Positions 12,153 to 23,319 of a stretch of DNA of 64,000 bases are shown here, piece after piece. The notes under the pieces were generated by a model. The model made no database searches. It saw only the letters and a program-made list of their open reading frames with translations, and had not been told where the DNA came from. Position 1 is the stretch's first letter, and every line of letters starts with the position of its first letter. Made by a program: the position numbers and the translations under genes. The stretch comes from Steromphala cineraria (taxonomy: Eukaryota > Mollusca > Gastropoda > Trochida > Trochidae), in NCBI GenBank assembly GCA_916613615.1, contig OU744731.1, forward strand, positions 18,942,328 through 19,006,327, given 5' to 3'.

Positions 12153-12635
12153 GGAAGAGAATTGTCCTATGTCAAATTGGTGAAAAACGAATACGTAGAC
12201 GTAACCACCAATGTCAGTTTCCTTCATTGATGGCTATTTAAGTCTTCGACATTTCTTTGTAATATATCACATGTGACCCATTGGTGATGAAGCAACGAAG
12301 GGTTGATTGTGTTCCTTCATGTAACTAGCCTTACCTGTATGGTTTCCCATTGCCTGTTTGAATTGCCCTTGTATATTTGTATATTTGTCTTACCTGACCC
12401 TATAATTAGTGGCCACTCGGACAGGCCTGTCTGATCTGTAAACATCTAATTGCTTGTCTTCTGTGAAACTGTTTGCATTCTGGTGTCACTTCGTGGAAAT
12501 TGTAACGTTGTCGTATATAGGCCATATCAAGTATCAAATAATAGGCAGAAATTCTTTGTTCAAACCCCTCCATTGAATTGACAGAGAATTATTCGTTGAC
12601 ATACCACCTTTCATACATATCATTGCGAGATGACC

Positions 12636-13088
12636 CTAATTCTTTTTGGAACTCTGTCGCTTCATCTCGAGACATGCTGTGTGTATCTTCCTGTTCTTGT
12701 TGGGCATGAACTTCTTCACTGTACTCGATTTCAGCACATCTTTCCTTCCGGTTTGAACATTCTGAAACGCATCGTGTCCATCTCTATCCTCTTTTTGACT
12801 CCACTTGTCTCCCAACATGCTCAGCGCATCTTTCCTTCCGGTTTGAACATTCTGAAAAGCATGGCGTCCATCTCTGTCCTCTATTTGACTCGGCTTCTCT
12901 GCCACAATCCTGGGCGCATCTTTCTTTTCGTGTTGAACATTTTTTGTATAAACTATGGAACAAATTGTCTTGCAGGAAACCTCACATCTTAGCATTAGTC
13001 GTGACTTTGAATCTGTTTCTTCCATTTTATCTTCGAAGAATAAAGCTACCGATGTAACCAAAATGATACACAAGATAATCCTGAACAT
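12636..13088 (-). CDS. Predicted secreted protein with 30-residue repeats
   Basis: Single-exon frame of 150 residues starting at ATG 13088. An in-frame TAG lies a few codons upstream, which favours this start. Residues 1-18 (MFRIILCIILVTSVALFF) form a signal peptide. A short Cys-containing segment (RCEVSCKTIC, about 35-44) follows, then about two and a half copies of a 30-residue unit, NVQTGRKDA...EDRDG..AFQ, encoded by a 90-base tandem repeat at 12732-13000. The repeats are highly charged and contain Arg-Lys or Lys-Lys pairs, so the protein could be a polyprotein of peptides or a low-complexity secreted protein. The start region is homologous to the two short reverse-strand frames at 37115 and 44490. 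No known family is recognised. An intron after the signal region cannot be excluded. Confidence 0.5.
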   Translation of the reverse strand: MFRIILCIILVTSVALFFEDKMEETDSKSRLMLRCEVSCKTICSIVYTKNVQHEKKDAPRIVAEKPSQIEDRDGRHAFQNVQTGRKDALSMLGDKWSQKEDRDGHDAFQNVQTGRKDVLKSSTVKKFMPNKNRKIHTACLEMKRQSSKKN

Positions 13089-13737
13089 CTTGGTGAAGTT
13101 TTCCAAACACTACTCTTCAACACTTTTATCAATTTCTCTATTCAAAGTATCATTTTTACAACAAAGAGACTGCATATAATCGGAAATACCATTTATTAAC
13201 AATACACATTTCGAGATAGCATTCATATCTTAAACGAGCTGTGACTTTAAATTGCCTAATTGCATTCCTTGTCGGTAAATGTCTATATTGATAAAAACAT
13301 GGTCCGGATACACTTGAATGGATCACACAGCAATTTCAAGTTTAATTACTTGACAAATACGCATGTGAGCATATCAATGTATTTTTTGCAATATTAAAGG
13401 AATATTCCAATGAAAAATGAAAAAGAGCCTTTTAAAACAATGTTTATGGATAAATCCTTCAACTTTGGCTAATAATTTTTAGCTAAATCACCAAATCTGC
13501 AATAAAAATTCAAAGTTGGGAAAAATCAAGTTTACCGGCATCGATTGGGGCGCCATATTGCTATCTCGAACGGTAAACGAGAGCGAGAAACACCGGGAAT
13601 ATGACGTCAGCGACACACCACGAAATACGGAGACGCCGTTAGATTCAATGGTGGGCGGTGACGGCCCGTCTAACATGAGACTGTAACAACCGTTTCGACT
13701 TCAGTAGAGACGTGCTGAATCCAGAATATTCTACTTC

Positions 13738-14324
13738 TAAACTAGTGTCCAAAAGAAACGATACCATACAATTGGCACGATAACTCAACCTAATGCAGAT
13801 TGATAGGCCTACGACTAAAACATAGTTTTATCATTTCTTCAGTAGTCGACTCACCTCTATGCAAACTTTTAAATCATTATCTTTTCATGTTTGTGAGACA
13901 CACGCATTTAAAATAAACATCGATTCGGAATCTCCTTAACTAGGCGAGATAGCAGAGAGAAATTGGACACTTTTGCCTGTTTTAAAACGTTCTAGAGCAG
14001 TGACGCGTCAACGAATTTATGTCAAATAAAGTGCATTGTATAAACAAGATTGTATTCTTACCTAAATTCAATACCGTATCAATTTTATAGTGCAACGACA
14101 AAAGTTCTGTGCATAAAACAACTTGAAATTTCGATTTAGGCACCCCATGTGCGTTTGAAGAGACACAAAATCAAAAGTATCTTTTCCCGAAGAACGAAAA
14201 TGTGCATACTTCTTTACAAGACATATGCCTGTTAGGCACACTTAAATTCGACTCTGTCAGGTAATAGAATTTTGTTTCGGAGGACGTGGAAAACTTGGTA
14301 TCGTTTCTTTTGGACACTAGTTTA
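13738..14324. mobile_element. Tc1/mariner-type MITE
   Basis: Terminal inverted repeats of about 28 bases begin AAACTAGTGTCCAAAAGAAA at the left and are mirrored by TTTCTTTTGGACACTAGTTT at the right. TA dinucleotides at both edges match a TA target duplication, the signature of Tc1/mariner-like transposases. The 587-base interior carries no transposase frame, so the element is non-autonomous. Confidence 0.75.
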
Positions 14325-16098
14325 TGATGCCCTAAGCAATAAATAAATATTTCTGACCAGCAGACTGCTTCAAAACTTCAGTACAGATTCAAAAGATCTC
14401 CAATGTGAGGACGTCACAAGGTTTGAACACTGACACTCACACTGACACTGACACTGAACACTGACATTTTTAAGAATTTTTATAAGCTTGAGACATCCTC
14501 ATTAGGTTGAAATAAAGTGTTAAATGACTTTGCTGAAATAAGTGCATTTGTAAAAAAAATAGAAACGTAACTTAGAATAATTTTTTTATCAATTATATCA
14601 CTCAATAAAATAGACCTTCTAATGTGATCTTGTCGAAGCGAATCCTAAAAAACGAATCCGCGATGATGGTGATATGGTTGCGTAATCAAAAGGAAATTGT
14701 TTATATCAATCAAAACACGATTGATTAATTTGAAAGATGTCATTTTCTATGTTGACATGGAATTCACGTTTTTATCATATAAATATTGGCTTGTTTGAGG
14801 ACGAAAATATTTTTCTATTTATTAAGTTGTCGCCCGTACGAAACCAATTTTGATTACGAATCACTTAGGCGCACGGCATATGATATTGTTACGATTCTTG
14901 TTATATGTTCACATACCATGTTGATTATTTTCCAAAGGTATTTCAGCTAAACAATACGTAAAGAAATTAAAATGGAATTATGAGATACTATTAGTATACT
15001 AAAACGATCAGTAAGGAATGGTGTTTTTAATAATATTAAAGATCTATCAACTCATCAGCAAGGAATACAAAATAATATTAAACTCACACAATTTCTTTAT
15101 ATCATCGAGTGTTTTTTCTCTTTTACTTGCTTTTAGTTGATGAAGCTGAAAATTCCATATTTGTTAAATAAAATAATTTATCTATTTAACTATTTTTTTT
15201 TATTTAACAGAAGGATGTGATTTTAATTACAACAATGCACAAATTATCACAACGTTTGTCTCTTAAACTCTTCATTTTTTTTAACAAAATACTATATTTA
15301 CGTAATTTATGCATGCTTTACATTGAATATTTCCTTTTTTTTATTTTAAAAACAATTATTCTAACACGTTTATTGAATTATTTTTTCCCTTTTCAAACTG
15401 ACTATAGAGGCTTTTTAAAAATACAGAGATTGAATGTGAAAGAGTACCAGATTTTGAAAAATCCTATCGTAGTAATTCTTGAGAAAATAAAATGTTATTA
15501 ATATCATTTTCGGAAAGATATAAAAATGCTATGCAAAAGTCTTAGTGATTGATAATATGTATATAACAGGTAAATCATTGACATGCACGTTTGATGTGTC
15601 AAGTTTAAATCAACGTTTTCTACTTTAAAAGTGTTAATTTAAGATAAAAGAAGGAGTATTTATACAGTACGGCAACATATTTCAGGTAAACATTAAACTT
15701 ATACCATGTTTTAATCAGAAAAAAATGCAAAGAACACATCAAGATATTATACTCTTGCTCGTTTTTAAAACATTAATTTATTAATTTATTTATTTATTTT
15801 CTGTGTTCTTTTAGAAAATTCATATATCGTTAATAATTCTAGACAAAATCGTATATTAGTCGTAGTTGCTTGTTGAATAATCTGTTCGACGACTGGGTCG
15901 TTCTGTAGGCACACATTCAGCAATTCTAGTCAAATCATGGAAACTCCACTGCACAAAGATGTACGGAGTTTATAATGTAAGCTCCTTGCATCGATTACTT
16001 GTGGTGTGTCGATGACGTCACATTTTCAAATAAAATGGCGACCACCGTCATTGCTCAAGACGAAGGTTTAAAATTCTGTAAATACTTATCTCGTTGAC
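14325..16098. other. Anonymous AT-rich spacer
   Basis: Contains a short CACTGA microsatellite near 14430 (ACTGACACTGACACTGAACA) and long T-rich or A-rich tracts around 15130-15490 and 15780. No gene is supported; the 94-codon frame at 15217 is low-complexity AT-rich sequence. Confidence 0.45.
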
Positions 16099-16229
16099 AT
16101 AGGTGGCGTGTATAGATGATATATAAGGGTGGCGTGTGCTGTGATAGGACATTCTCGCTTCACGTGCAGCTACGGCCAGTTGATGAGTGACTTATTTAAC
16201 GAAGTTTGAATTGAATGTTTTGTAAACGA
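16099..16229 (+). repeat. Direct repeat A1 of the Ngaro-like element
   Basis: Starts CATAGGTGGCGTGTATAGAT and ends GAATGTTTTGTAAAC. It matches 19721-19862 almost base for base, apart from about ten extra bases in the right copy. Both are in the same orientation, as expected of the A modules of split direct repeats. Confidence 0.85.
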
Positions 16230-16408
16230 GCTCGCCGACAACTCTGATGATGATCGGGCGATTTTTCGTGCTAACACGAGAGCTGTGCGGAAGATACGTC
16301 AGAAGCGTGTAAAGTTCTCTCCGTATGCACGACGAGGTTCGGATAGAAGTGCTACAGTTATAGTCGTCCCGTGCAGCAGGTGAACAGCGGCTCTAACGAT
16401 CCTTTAGC

Positions 16409-17336
16409 AGTCCTTTAACCAGCCCTTTCGTAACCGAGGTCAGCGAACTGGAGCCATTTCAAGAGAGACTGTCCCTACGCCAGTGCCGGAAGTCAGGGAG
16501 CGTCAGTCGGAGCCATTACAGGCCAGTCGGGCCAGTGAGCAGATACAAGATGTGTCAGTTAAGTATGATTTTCAGAATAGTCATGAAACGGTACATGATG
16601 TTTACACTAAAAGCCTTACTGATAGCTATTTTGAATATGAACAAGGAATGTCCGAGATTTTGGTCAGGGGTAGACTAAGAAAGTGTTTAGCTTTCTGGAA
16701 AGCCATTGGTGCCTCCCAATTTGTGTTAGATATCATAGAAAATGGTTATAAAATTTCTTTTGTATCCAAATCTCCTAATATGTTTTGCAGAAACAACCAG
16801 TCAGCAATGCAGCATGCAAGTTTTGTGACAAAAGCAGTTGATGAACTGAAGAAGAAAAACTTAATTACTGAAAGTAATACACCCCTGATGTTGTTAAATC
16901 CATTATCAGTATCAGTGCAGTCCTCGGGCAAGAAGCGCTTGATTCTTGATTTGTCAAAAGTGAATAACTTTGTGTTGAAAACTAGTGTGAAGTATGAGGA
17001 CTGGAAAACAGCCATGCTTTATATACGTCAGAATGACTATTTGGTGAAATTTGATATACATTCGGCATATCATCACATCGATATTGTCCCAAATCATACG
17101 GGATTTCTGGGTTTTGCTTGGCCAGATAGATTTGGAAAGTCAAATTTTTACAAGTTTTTGGTTCTACCTTTTGGATTGACTTCGGCACCTTATGTATTTA
17201 CTAAGGTTACTAGACAGCTTGTTAAGAAATGGAGGGCGGAAGGCTATAGAATTGTAACATTTCTCGATGAAGGTGTACTTGCAGGAGATTCGAACTTGGA
17301 CACTCTTACAGTCGGTTTGGCAGTGAAGAATGTTAT
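16409..17336 (+). pseudogene. Reverse transcriptase, 5' part (Ngaro-like)
   Basis: An open frame that begins just after an in-frame stop with a basic, Gly/Arg/Gln-rich gag-like tail and runs into a reverse transcriptase domain. Visible motifs are KKRLILDLSKVN, motif A (VKFDIHSAYHHIDI), motif B (LPFGLTSAPYVFTK) and motif C. Motif C reads FLDEG where this family normally has (F/Y)LDD; the second catalytic Asp is therefore Glu. The frame has no convincing ATG; a GTG at 16483 is the earliest start-like codon noted. It is cut at about 17336 (protein ...LAVKNV) by an inserted element and resumes at about 18158 (ASGFVPKVEKSLW). Confidence 0.8.
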
Positions 17337-18157
17337 CCTACCTCATGTAAGAATCTCGATCTCTGATTGGTTCACGTGACCTTGGATTACTACTTGTATC
17401 ACCCTCTTGAGGCGGAGGATAAATTATTTATACCCCGCCATGAACCAATCACGAAAAAAGCGTGCAAATTGAACTTATTTATACCCCGCCATGAAAAAAG
17501 CGTGCAGATTGAGCTCCTTGAAAACTATGTTTCGTGGAATACATTGATGTAACCTTTGCTCAAATAATATGTAGCTTTATACAAACTAAAGTCAAAGTAA
17601 TTGCAAGCTATATAAATGTAAATACACATACATGTATATTGCCATAATTACATTATTAATCTAAGATTTGGTGTTTAAAATGTTTCACGTCGAAAAAAAT
17701 TTCAATATTGTGTCGCGGCTTTCTTATTCATTGCATATGAGAATCGGTTCATATTTATTCGAAATATCAGTATTAACTCACTGTTTCCTTGTGTGTCTTG
17801 CAAGGGAAGTTGTTTAACATCGAAATTGTGCTTCAAGAACTGTGTTCATAAAAAGAAATTCATCTGACTAAGCGAGGCACTGACACGATTGATGATATAG
17901 TTTTAAAAACAAAACTTCCGGTTTGTGACCCTGACCTTTGTCATGTGCCTCAGCAGTTTTTTAACCTTTTTAAATATGCGTTGTGTTTTAACATTCGGTA
18001 AGATAAATTCGTTATAATATTGCATAGCGGGTTACATGGGTATTTATTATTCCCGCGAAAGGTTTTATGTAACTTCCGCTCGTTACATAAAACCTTTCGC
18101 GGGAATAATAAATACCCATGTAACCCGCTATGCAATGTTATAACTTATAATATCATT
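17337..18157. mobile_element. Insertion inside the reverse transcriptase
   Basis: About 820 bases that split a conserved reverse transcriptase frame. Near its left end are two direct copies of a segment containing TTATTTATACCCCGCCATGA and AAAAAAGCGTGCA. Its right end carries the 118-base palindrome listed next. No transposase or other gene is visible. The termini do not resolve to clear inverted repeats or target duplications, so the class is unknown; a Helitron-like or foldback element is possible. Confidence 0.65.
18019..18136. repeat. Perfect 118-base palindrome
   Basis: Arms of 55 bases, 18019-18073 and 18082-18136, are exact reverse complements around the 8-base loop TTCCGCTC. They start ATTGCATAGCGGGTTACATG and include TTCCCGCGAAAGG. 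The symmetry continues a few bases further out with one mismatch (GTTATAAT/GTTATAAC). Confidence 0.95.
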
Positions 18158-19378
18158 GCATCTGGTTTTGTACCAAAGGTAGAGAAGTCATTATGGTCTC
18201 CCTCACAGTCTCTGGAATGGTTAGGCTTACATATAGATACAGTGACAATGTTATTGAGCGTACCTATCAGAAAGGTTGACAAGCTTACTAGAACGATATG
18301 TCATGTACAGAGTTTGAGTTTCAAGCCACTACCAGTTAGGTGTTTAGCCTCTGTTGTAGGCCAGATTATTTCTATGAAGTTAGTTCTAGGCGACCTGGCC
18401 CAGTTAATGACCAGATCGTTGAGTGTTGATATTGTCTCGGCTACATCTTGGAGCAGTAAAGTAATGCTTTCAGACACTAGAAGGCAGCAGTTATTTTGGT
18501 TAGACAATATCTGGTGTTATACCTCAAGATGTTTGATTCAGTGTGCAGGTGCGAGAAAACTGCTATATTCGGATGCTTGTCACACTGGGTATGGTGGTTA
18601 CTGTGTGGACGTAAATGATGTTGTGTCACATGGTCAGTGGTCCGAAGACTGAAGAAAGAAGCTATAGTTCCATATGGCGTGAACTCCAAGCTGTAAATAT
18701 GGTCTTAAAAAGTTTGGCGCCAACTTTGAAGCAAGAGAGAATCAAGTGGTTTACTGACAATCAAAATGTAGTGAACATAGTTGAGAAAGGCAGCATGAAA
18801 AAACATCTGCAGGCTATCGCGGTCCAAGTGTTCAAACTTTGTTTTGAGTGCAATATAGATTTGCACATTCAGTGGATACCACGCAATGATAATGACAAAG
18901 CTGATTATCTCAGTAGATTAGTGGATCATGACGATTGGGGTGTCAGCAAAGGGGTGTTTCAGAATGTCGACAAGAAATGGGGGCCACACCATGTTGATCG
19001 CTTTTCCTCATACTACAATGCGAAGTTGCCAACTTTTAACTCGCGCTGCAGCAATCCAGGTTGTGCAGATATAGACTGTTTAACTGTCACTTGGAAAGGA
19101 GTCATGAATCGGATAGTTCCCCCGTGTGTTTGATACCCAGAGTTATCAGATATATGTCTGAAGCTGAAGCTGTAGGTACACTTGTTGTTCCACAATGGAA
19201 GTCGTCTGCTTTTTGGCCATTACTGTGTCCACAGTCGATATACATACCACAAGTGAAAGACTGTATGTATCTGCCCACGTCTAAAGAAGCTGATGTCGCT
19301 AGCAGGATAAAAGGGGGTATGTTTGGGGAACATGATTTGCAATTCAACATGTTAGCACTGTTGCTTGATTTTCGTTAA
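18158..19378 (+). pseudogene. Reverse transcriptase 3' part, RNase H and connecting domain
   Basis: Resumes with ASGFVPKVEKSLWSP and SLEWLGLHID, the end of the reverse transcriptase. RNase H follows: LLYSDACHTGYGGY carries the first Asp, then a one-base frameshift near 18650 switches to YSSIWRELQAV, WFTDNQNVVNIV and WIPRNDNDKADYLSR. The DDW, WGPHHVDRFSS and FNSR motifs that typify DIRS/Ngaro elements come next. A second frameshift near 19125 moves to PRVIRYMSEAEAVGTLVVPQ and WKSSAFWPLL. The order is normal for the family; the frameshifts show the copy is dead. Confidence 0.8.
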
Positions 19379-19722
19379 TGTTCGTGTTCATGTTACAGGT
19401 GTGTTTCATGATGTGTATCGACAGGAGATTGGTTGTCTCCCTTCCCATGTTCGGGATCTCGCTTATGAGCTGCCTGGTTTGATATCTCAGTCAAGGGCTG
19501 AGTCGACGACAAAGAAATACAGCATGGGCTATGCGACTTGGAAAAGGTGGGCAAAGAATAATAGTATGTCAGATGAATTACCTTTATCATCTCTATATTG
19601 TGCAATTTATTTATTGTCTATAGTGCAAGTCAGTGATTCAGTCTCTCCTGTGTTGAGTGCTTTTTATAGTTTGAGGCATGCCCAGGGTATGTATCTCTAG
19701 ACAGAGTAGTAGTCTACGCTCA
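19365..19722 (+). pseudogene. Truncated tyrosine recombinase (N-terminal part)
   Basis: Contains the core-binding (SAM-like) helix pattern SRAESTTKKYSMGYATWKRW and ends at FYSLRHAQGMYL followed by a stop. Direct repeat A2 starts immediately after. The catalytic domain with the R, HxxR and Y residues is missing, so an internal deletion probably joined the recombinase 5' half to the terminal repeat. Confidence 0.7.
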
Positions 19723-19862
19723 TAGGTGGCGTGTATAGATGGTATACAATGTATAAGGGTGGCGTGTGTTGTGATATATAGGTCATTCTCGCTTCACGTG
19801 CAGCTACGGCCAGTTGATGAGTGACTTATTTAACGAAGTTTGAATTGAATGTTTTGTAAACA
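19721..19862 (+). repeat. Direct repeat A2 of the Ngaro-like element
   Basis: Same-orientation copy of 16099-16229, with the shared core CGCTTCACGTGCAGCTACGG. It diverges abruptly after TTTTGTAAAC. See A1. Confidence 0.85.
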
Positions 19863-19916
19863 CATTTATACGAGTTGGACTGATTCTGTTTTCTATGTTT
19901 AAGGGGTGACGAGTGA

Positions 19917-20266
19917 CGGCTGTAGAGCCTTGAGAATACTAGTCGCCTGGTAGTTGGTTGTCGTGCTGAAGAGCCGTAATAATACTGCATATATGTTTGT
20001 TCAGTGTCCTACACTGTTTGATGGCTGTTATAGCTAAATTCATATTGTTGTATCATATTTGGAGGTTGGCTGAAGAGCCGTTATAATACAGCGTAAATAA
20101 CAAATGTAAGCGGAAATTCAGCGGGTTATGACTCCCACGTGCATTCCAGACTTTGCGGTGTTGAGGTTGAATGAAACTCACGGGTAGTTTGGGCTGAAGA
20201 GCCGTTATAATACTACGTCTTGAGTGAATGGGCTGTGCGTTGGCTGGAGAGCCGTTATAATACTGT
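19917..20266 (+). repeat. Spaced GGCTGAAGAGCC hairpin words
   Basis: The word GGCTGAAGAGCCGTTATAAT or a close variant occurs at about 19964, 20068, 20192 and 20242, with a more diverged copy at 19917. GGCT and AGCC can pair around GAAG, a four-base stem with a tetraloop, each followed by the same AT-rich tail. Spacing is irregular (50-125 bases), so this is not a simple tandem array. The cluster lies in the 3' region of the Ngaro-like element. Confidence 0.75.
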
Positions 20267-20600
20267 TTGGACGAAGTTTGATTGTATGCTATAGATTTTG
20301 GTGTATATTCAATATATTTCATGAATTAAGGGGTTTTAAAGTTACTGTAAACCCTCCAGTATATGCTGCTGCATCGTTGAGGGAACACGGTTCCAGAGTT
20401 TTTCTTCAGAAAAAGTTTATCTCTGGTTTTACGTGTCGGGCTTCAGCAATGTGTGAGATAAAACCCTGTTTGTATATATTGTTCAGTTAACTTCTACAAA
20501 TTTGATCGTGATATTTCATGTTTGATGATGATGATTGGTGAAATCCGAGGATGATGTAGTGCACCAGCGTGCCCTGTGTTGTAATAAAGTGTTTTGTTGT

Positions 20601-22640
20601 CTGTTAGAGTGGAATGGGGGTTGGAGAACACGTGATTCCGATTGGGCGCCGGCCAAGCGACGCGGGCGATATTTTGACAGGGGGTTCCCCCATATTGACA
20701 CGCGATCGCTGATTGGCTGTTACGTTCTCGCTCTTGTTGTGATTCAAACTTTTTTGAAAAGTTCGTGTTTAAAAAAGAATACTTTTTGTCTGGTATGTGT
20801 TCGTGGCTTTTGAAAATTAGTGTATGCACATATCTTTTATGGCAATCGAACAATATGAAGATACTCAATTATAAAACATTTTTTCAATTGCCATTTCACT
20901 TCATTCGAAGGTTTATACTAGGATAGGATGCTAGAGTTTTCCATTAAAGCAACATTTAATATTTGCTTCAAATGATTCGCGAAACCTTAAATTTGTTTCA
21001 TCTAGCTGGGGCTGCAGCCAACTCCATTACTGGGCATCATTTAAAAACATTACGTACCTACATGATAACATTTACACATGTTTTTTTCCCCCACACTTTC
21101 TTGATGTTGTGTCCAGTTTTATGTATCGTGTATAAGAGCGGCGTTCAAATAAACCTGTAGGCATATAGCCTGTTCGCCAATCTTTGTTTCATTGCTTGAA
21201 ATAAAACTATGTTTAATTAAATCACTTTTAAGCTTAACTCCCGGATATTTTAGACAATATTATCCAAGCCAAACTTACAAATTTTTTCCTAAAAAAAGTA
21301 ATTATTGGCATTTTTTCTGTGACCCCACCTTTGACCTGACCTTACCTTTGCGCACTTCCGGGTCACTGCGCACAGCTTTCCTCACTTGGTAGTTTAACCT
21401 CACACCAGGAGGTAGTTATTTTAATTTAAAAATAATAGTAAGCTTTCTGCCTCGATCGTGTTGTTCCGTAGATTTTAGATTTTAGATTTTAGAAGTGACG
21501 TCAACTGTGGAAAACAAGAGTGACGTAGCCGCCATTGCTAACGTAAACAACACCACGTTTTATTTCAGTGATCATGTTCTTGTCGATATTGGCCCATCAA
21601 ACTAAGTTTTAGTGATTACATTTTAATATCTGCTGTATGAAAGGATATTCTAAGTGAAGGAAAAGCTATATGATTATTTTGGCAAATTGTATGCAAACAA
21701 TTATCCGGTATATCGACAATGCCATACTCAGAAAACCTGTGGGCTGCACTGTTTGCCTCTGGTGAGTTAGTCGTTGTGTCTTTTTTTCCCTAAATGTTAT
21801 CATCTGTTTGTGTATGGAATCTTTCATTTACCATCTTCGTATTAAAATTCCTTTTGCATGTGTGAAATTATTTCAATATTTAGCTTTGGAAAAAAATATA
21901 ATCTGCCCGTCCTTCGAAATTCTCTCCGTATTTGCAGTAGGTTGCCTTTGTTTCGTTTTCGCCGCATGCATTTCTTGATAAACGGCATATAAACTATTGC
22001 CCCATTTACATCAGTGTTCGACAATATACGTTGTAAATATGATTTATCGACTATAATATTTTTTTGTCCAATTTCAAAATCGTGATCTGGCACCACTCAC
22101 TAAAATTAACATTTACTATTTACTTACTTTGAAGCTCATGCAAATACAATGAAGGAAGTAATTGTTTTCGTTTCAATCTCACAAGTACATATATTAATGT
22201 TTATTCGAAGAGAATGTTCCATCCCTCAAGAATAGTTTTGTGTGAAACATAAAATGGAAATATTCATTTGAAAATAAATGTGACTGAACAAAATATATAT
22301 TTATCCAGTGATTTCTGGGACAAGGATAATTTATATGTTTTATTTATGTTAATATGAATATTTCCATGATTAACAAATATGAGGCATTTTTTAAATATAA
22401 TTGAAACTAAAAAAGATCATTGCATGTGGGTTTTTTTTCTCAACTATTTTATTTTAACAATTGGAATAACATAAAAAAATGTTTCATGTTCCATATTGAA
22501 AATTGTTTGTTATTTGAATGAACAGCACATTTATTTTCTTTATTTCAAACCAAAATATGTCATGTTTTCTTGAACAATCACTCAAAGTAATATTGACAGG
22601 TATAAATATTTGGAGTGGCTTTTCTGGAAAACATTTATTT
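20601..22640. other. Anonymous region
   Basis: A relatively GC-rich patch lies at 20620-20740 (GGGCGCCGGCCAAGCGACGC). A triple TAGATTTTA word lies near 21472, and Tc1-like looking words (CTTTGACCTGACC) near 21325. No coding region is supported. Confidence 0.35.
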
Positions 22641-22721
22641 ATTTATGTTCTAATTCGTTTACTCAAACGAACATAAAATATTTTCTAACTAAAAACACTC
22701 ATATCATGGGTAATGTCTACC
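22641..22721 (+). repeat. 81-base dispersed direct repeat, copy 1
   Basis: Identical by eye to 26203-26283. It contains a small hairpin (TTCGTTTACTCAAACGAA) and AAAACACTCATATCATGGGT. The two copies bracket the minisatellite region. Confidence 0.85.
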
Positions 22722-22878
22722 GCAGGCTTAGGCGAGCAGGTTTATTTCTTTAAATTAATGTACATGGCAATATGTTGCGACTGGAGCTCAGTTGAGGATC
22801 CGTCAGTCGTAGCCGATATAAGATGAAAGTTCATGTGCAAGGGACCGGCTGGACAAATGCCCCCTGGAGAGCGGTAAG

Positions 22879-23115
22879 ATGGGCAATCCACCAGTGGATC
22901 TGGGAGGAAACAGGGGTTTTACTGTGATCACTCTTCAGGATCAACTCGCTGGTCCTGATGAAGTCAACGATCTTGTTGCAGAGGGCTGTTCCTGTAACAC
23001 AGAATTTCGTAAATACTCATCAGATCATACGCACTGTACTAAATGCTTACATACATACAGCTCTAAGCTGATCCTCCGTCCTGAATGTAAATATCTTATT
23101 CAATGTTCATCATGA
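22879..23115 (+). other. Weak ORF with Cys/His pattern
   Basis: A 78-codon frame whose middle reads EGCSCNTEFRKY then HTHCTKC, giving a C-x-C...H-x-H-C-x2-C pattern that could bind zinc. Codon use is less AT-rich than the surroundings. A possible splice donor follows CTGAAT near 23088. It may be one exon of a gene or a transposon gag remnant. No family recognised. Confidence 0.2.
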
Positions 23116-23319
23116 AAGTCACAAGTCATTGATCTTTAGTTATTCATAATAAAGGATATACTCATCTTCGAAAAATAATCCAAGTTCTGTCAGTTTCCAC
23201 AGTACCGGAAGCGTAGCCCCAAGTTTATGTCCAGTTTTGGGGCCTTGTTGAAATTCCCTTCACTGCCACTCTATCAGCACATCAGGCCGTCTGAATCATC
23301 TCGTGTCATCACACAATGT

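Larger units (their letters stand above)
16099..20600 (+). mobile_element. Decayed Ngaro/PAT-like YR retrotransposon
   Basis: Remnant of a tyrosine-recombinase retrotransposon. Order: direct repeat A1 (16099-16229), a truncated gag-like stretch, reverse transcriptase, RNase H, the connecting domain typical of these elements (WGPHHVDRFSS and FNSRCSNPG), the N-terminal part of a tyrosine recombinase, direct repeat A2 (19721-19862), then a tail of short repeats. Direct rather than inverted terminal repeats point to the Ngaro/PAT branch rather than DIRS proper. The coding region is broken by one 820-base insertion and several frameshifts, and the catalytic half of the recombinase is absent. The outer right end is uncertain; AATAAA near 20583 may be the element's own polyadenylation signal. 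Confidence 0.75.

Noticed and set aside
12636..13106. TTG-started longer version of the repeat protein
   Set aside because: A true ATG seven codons in gives a clean signal peptide and matches the conserved start in the two related loci.
18019..18136. Transcription terminator or tRNA-like structure
   Set aside because: It is a perfect palindrome inside an insertion, far longer than a terminator and lacking tRNA features.
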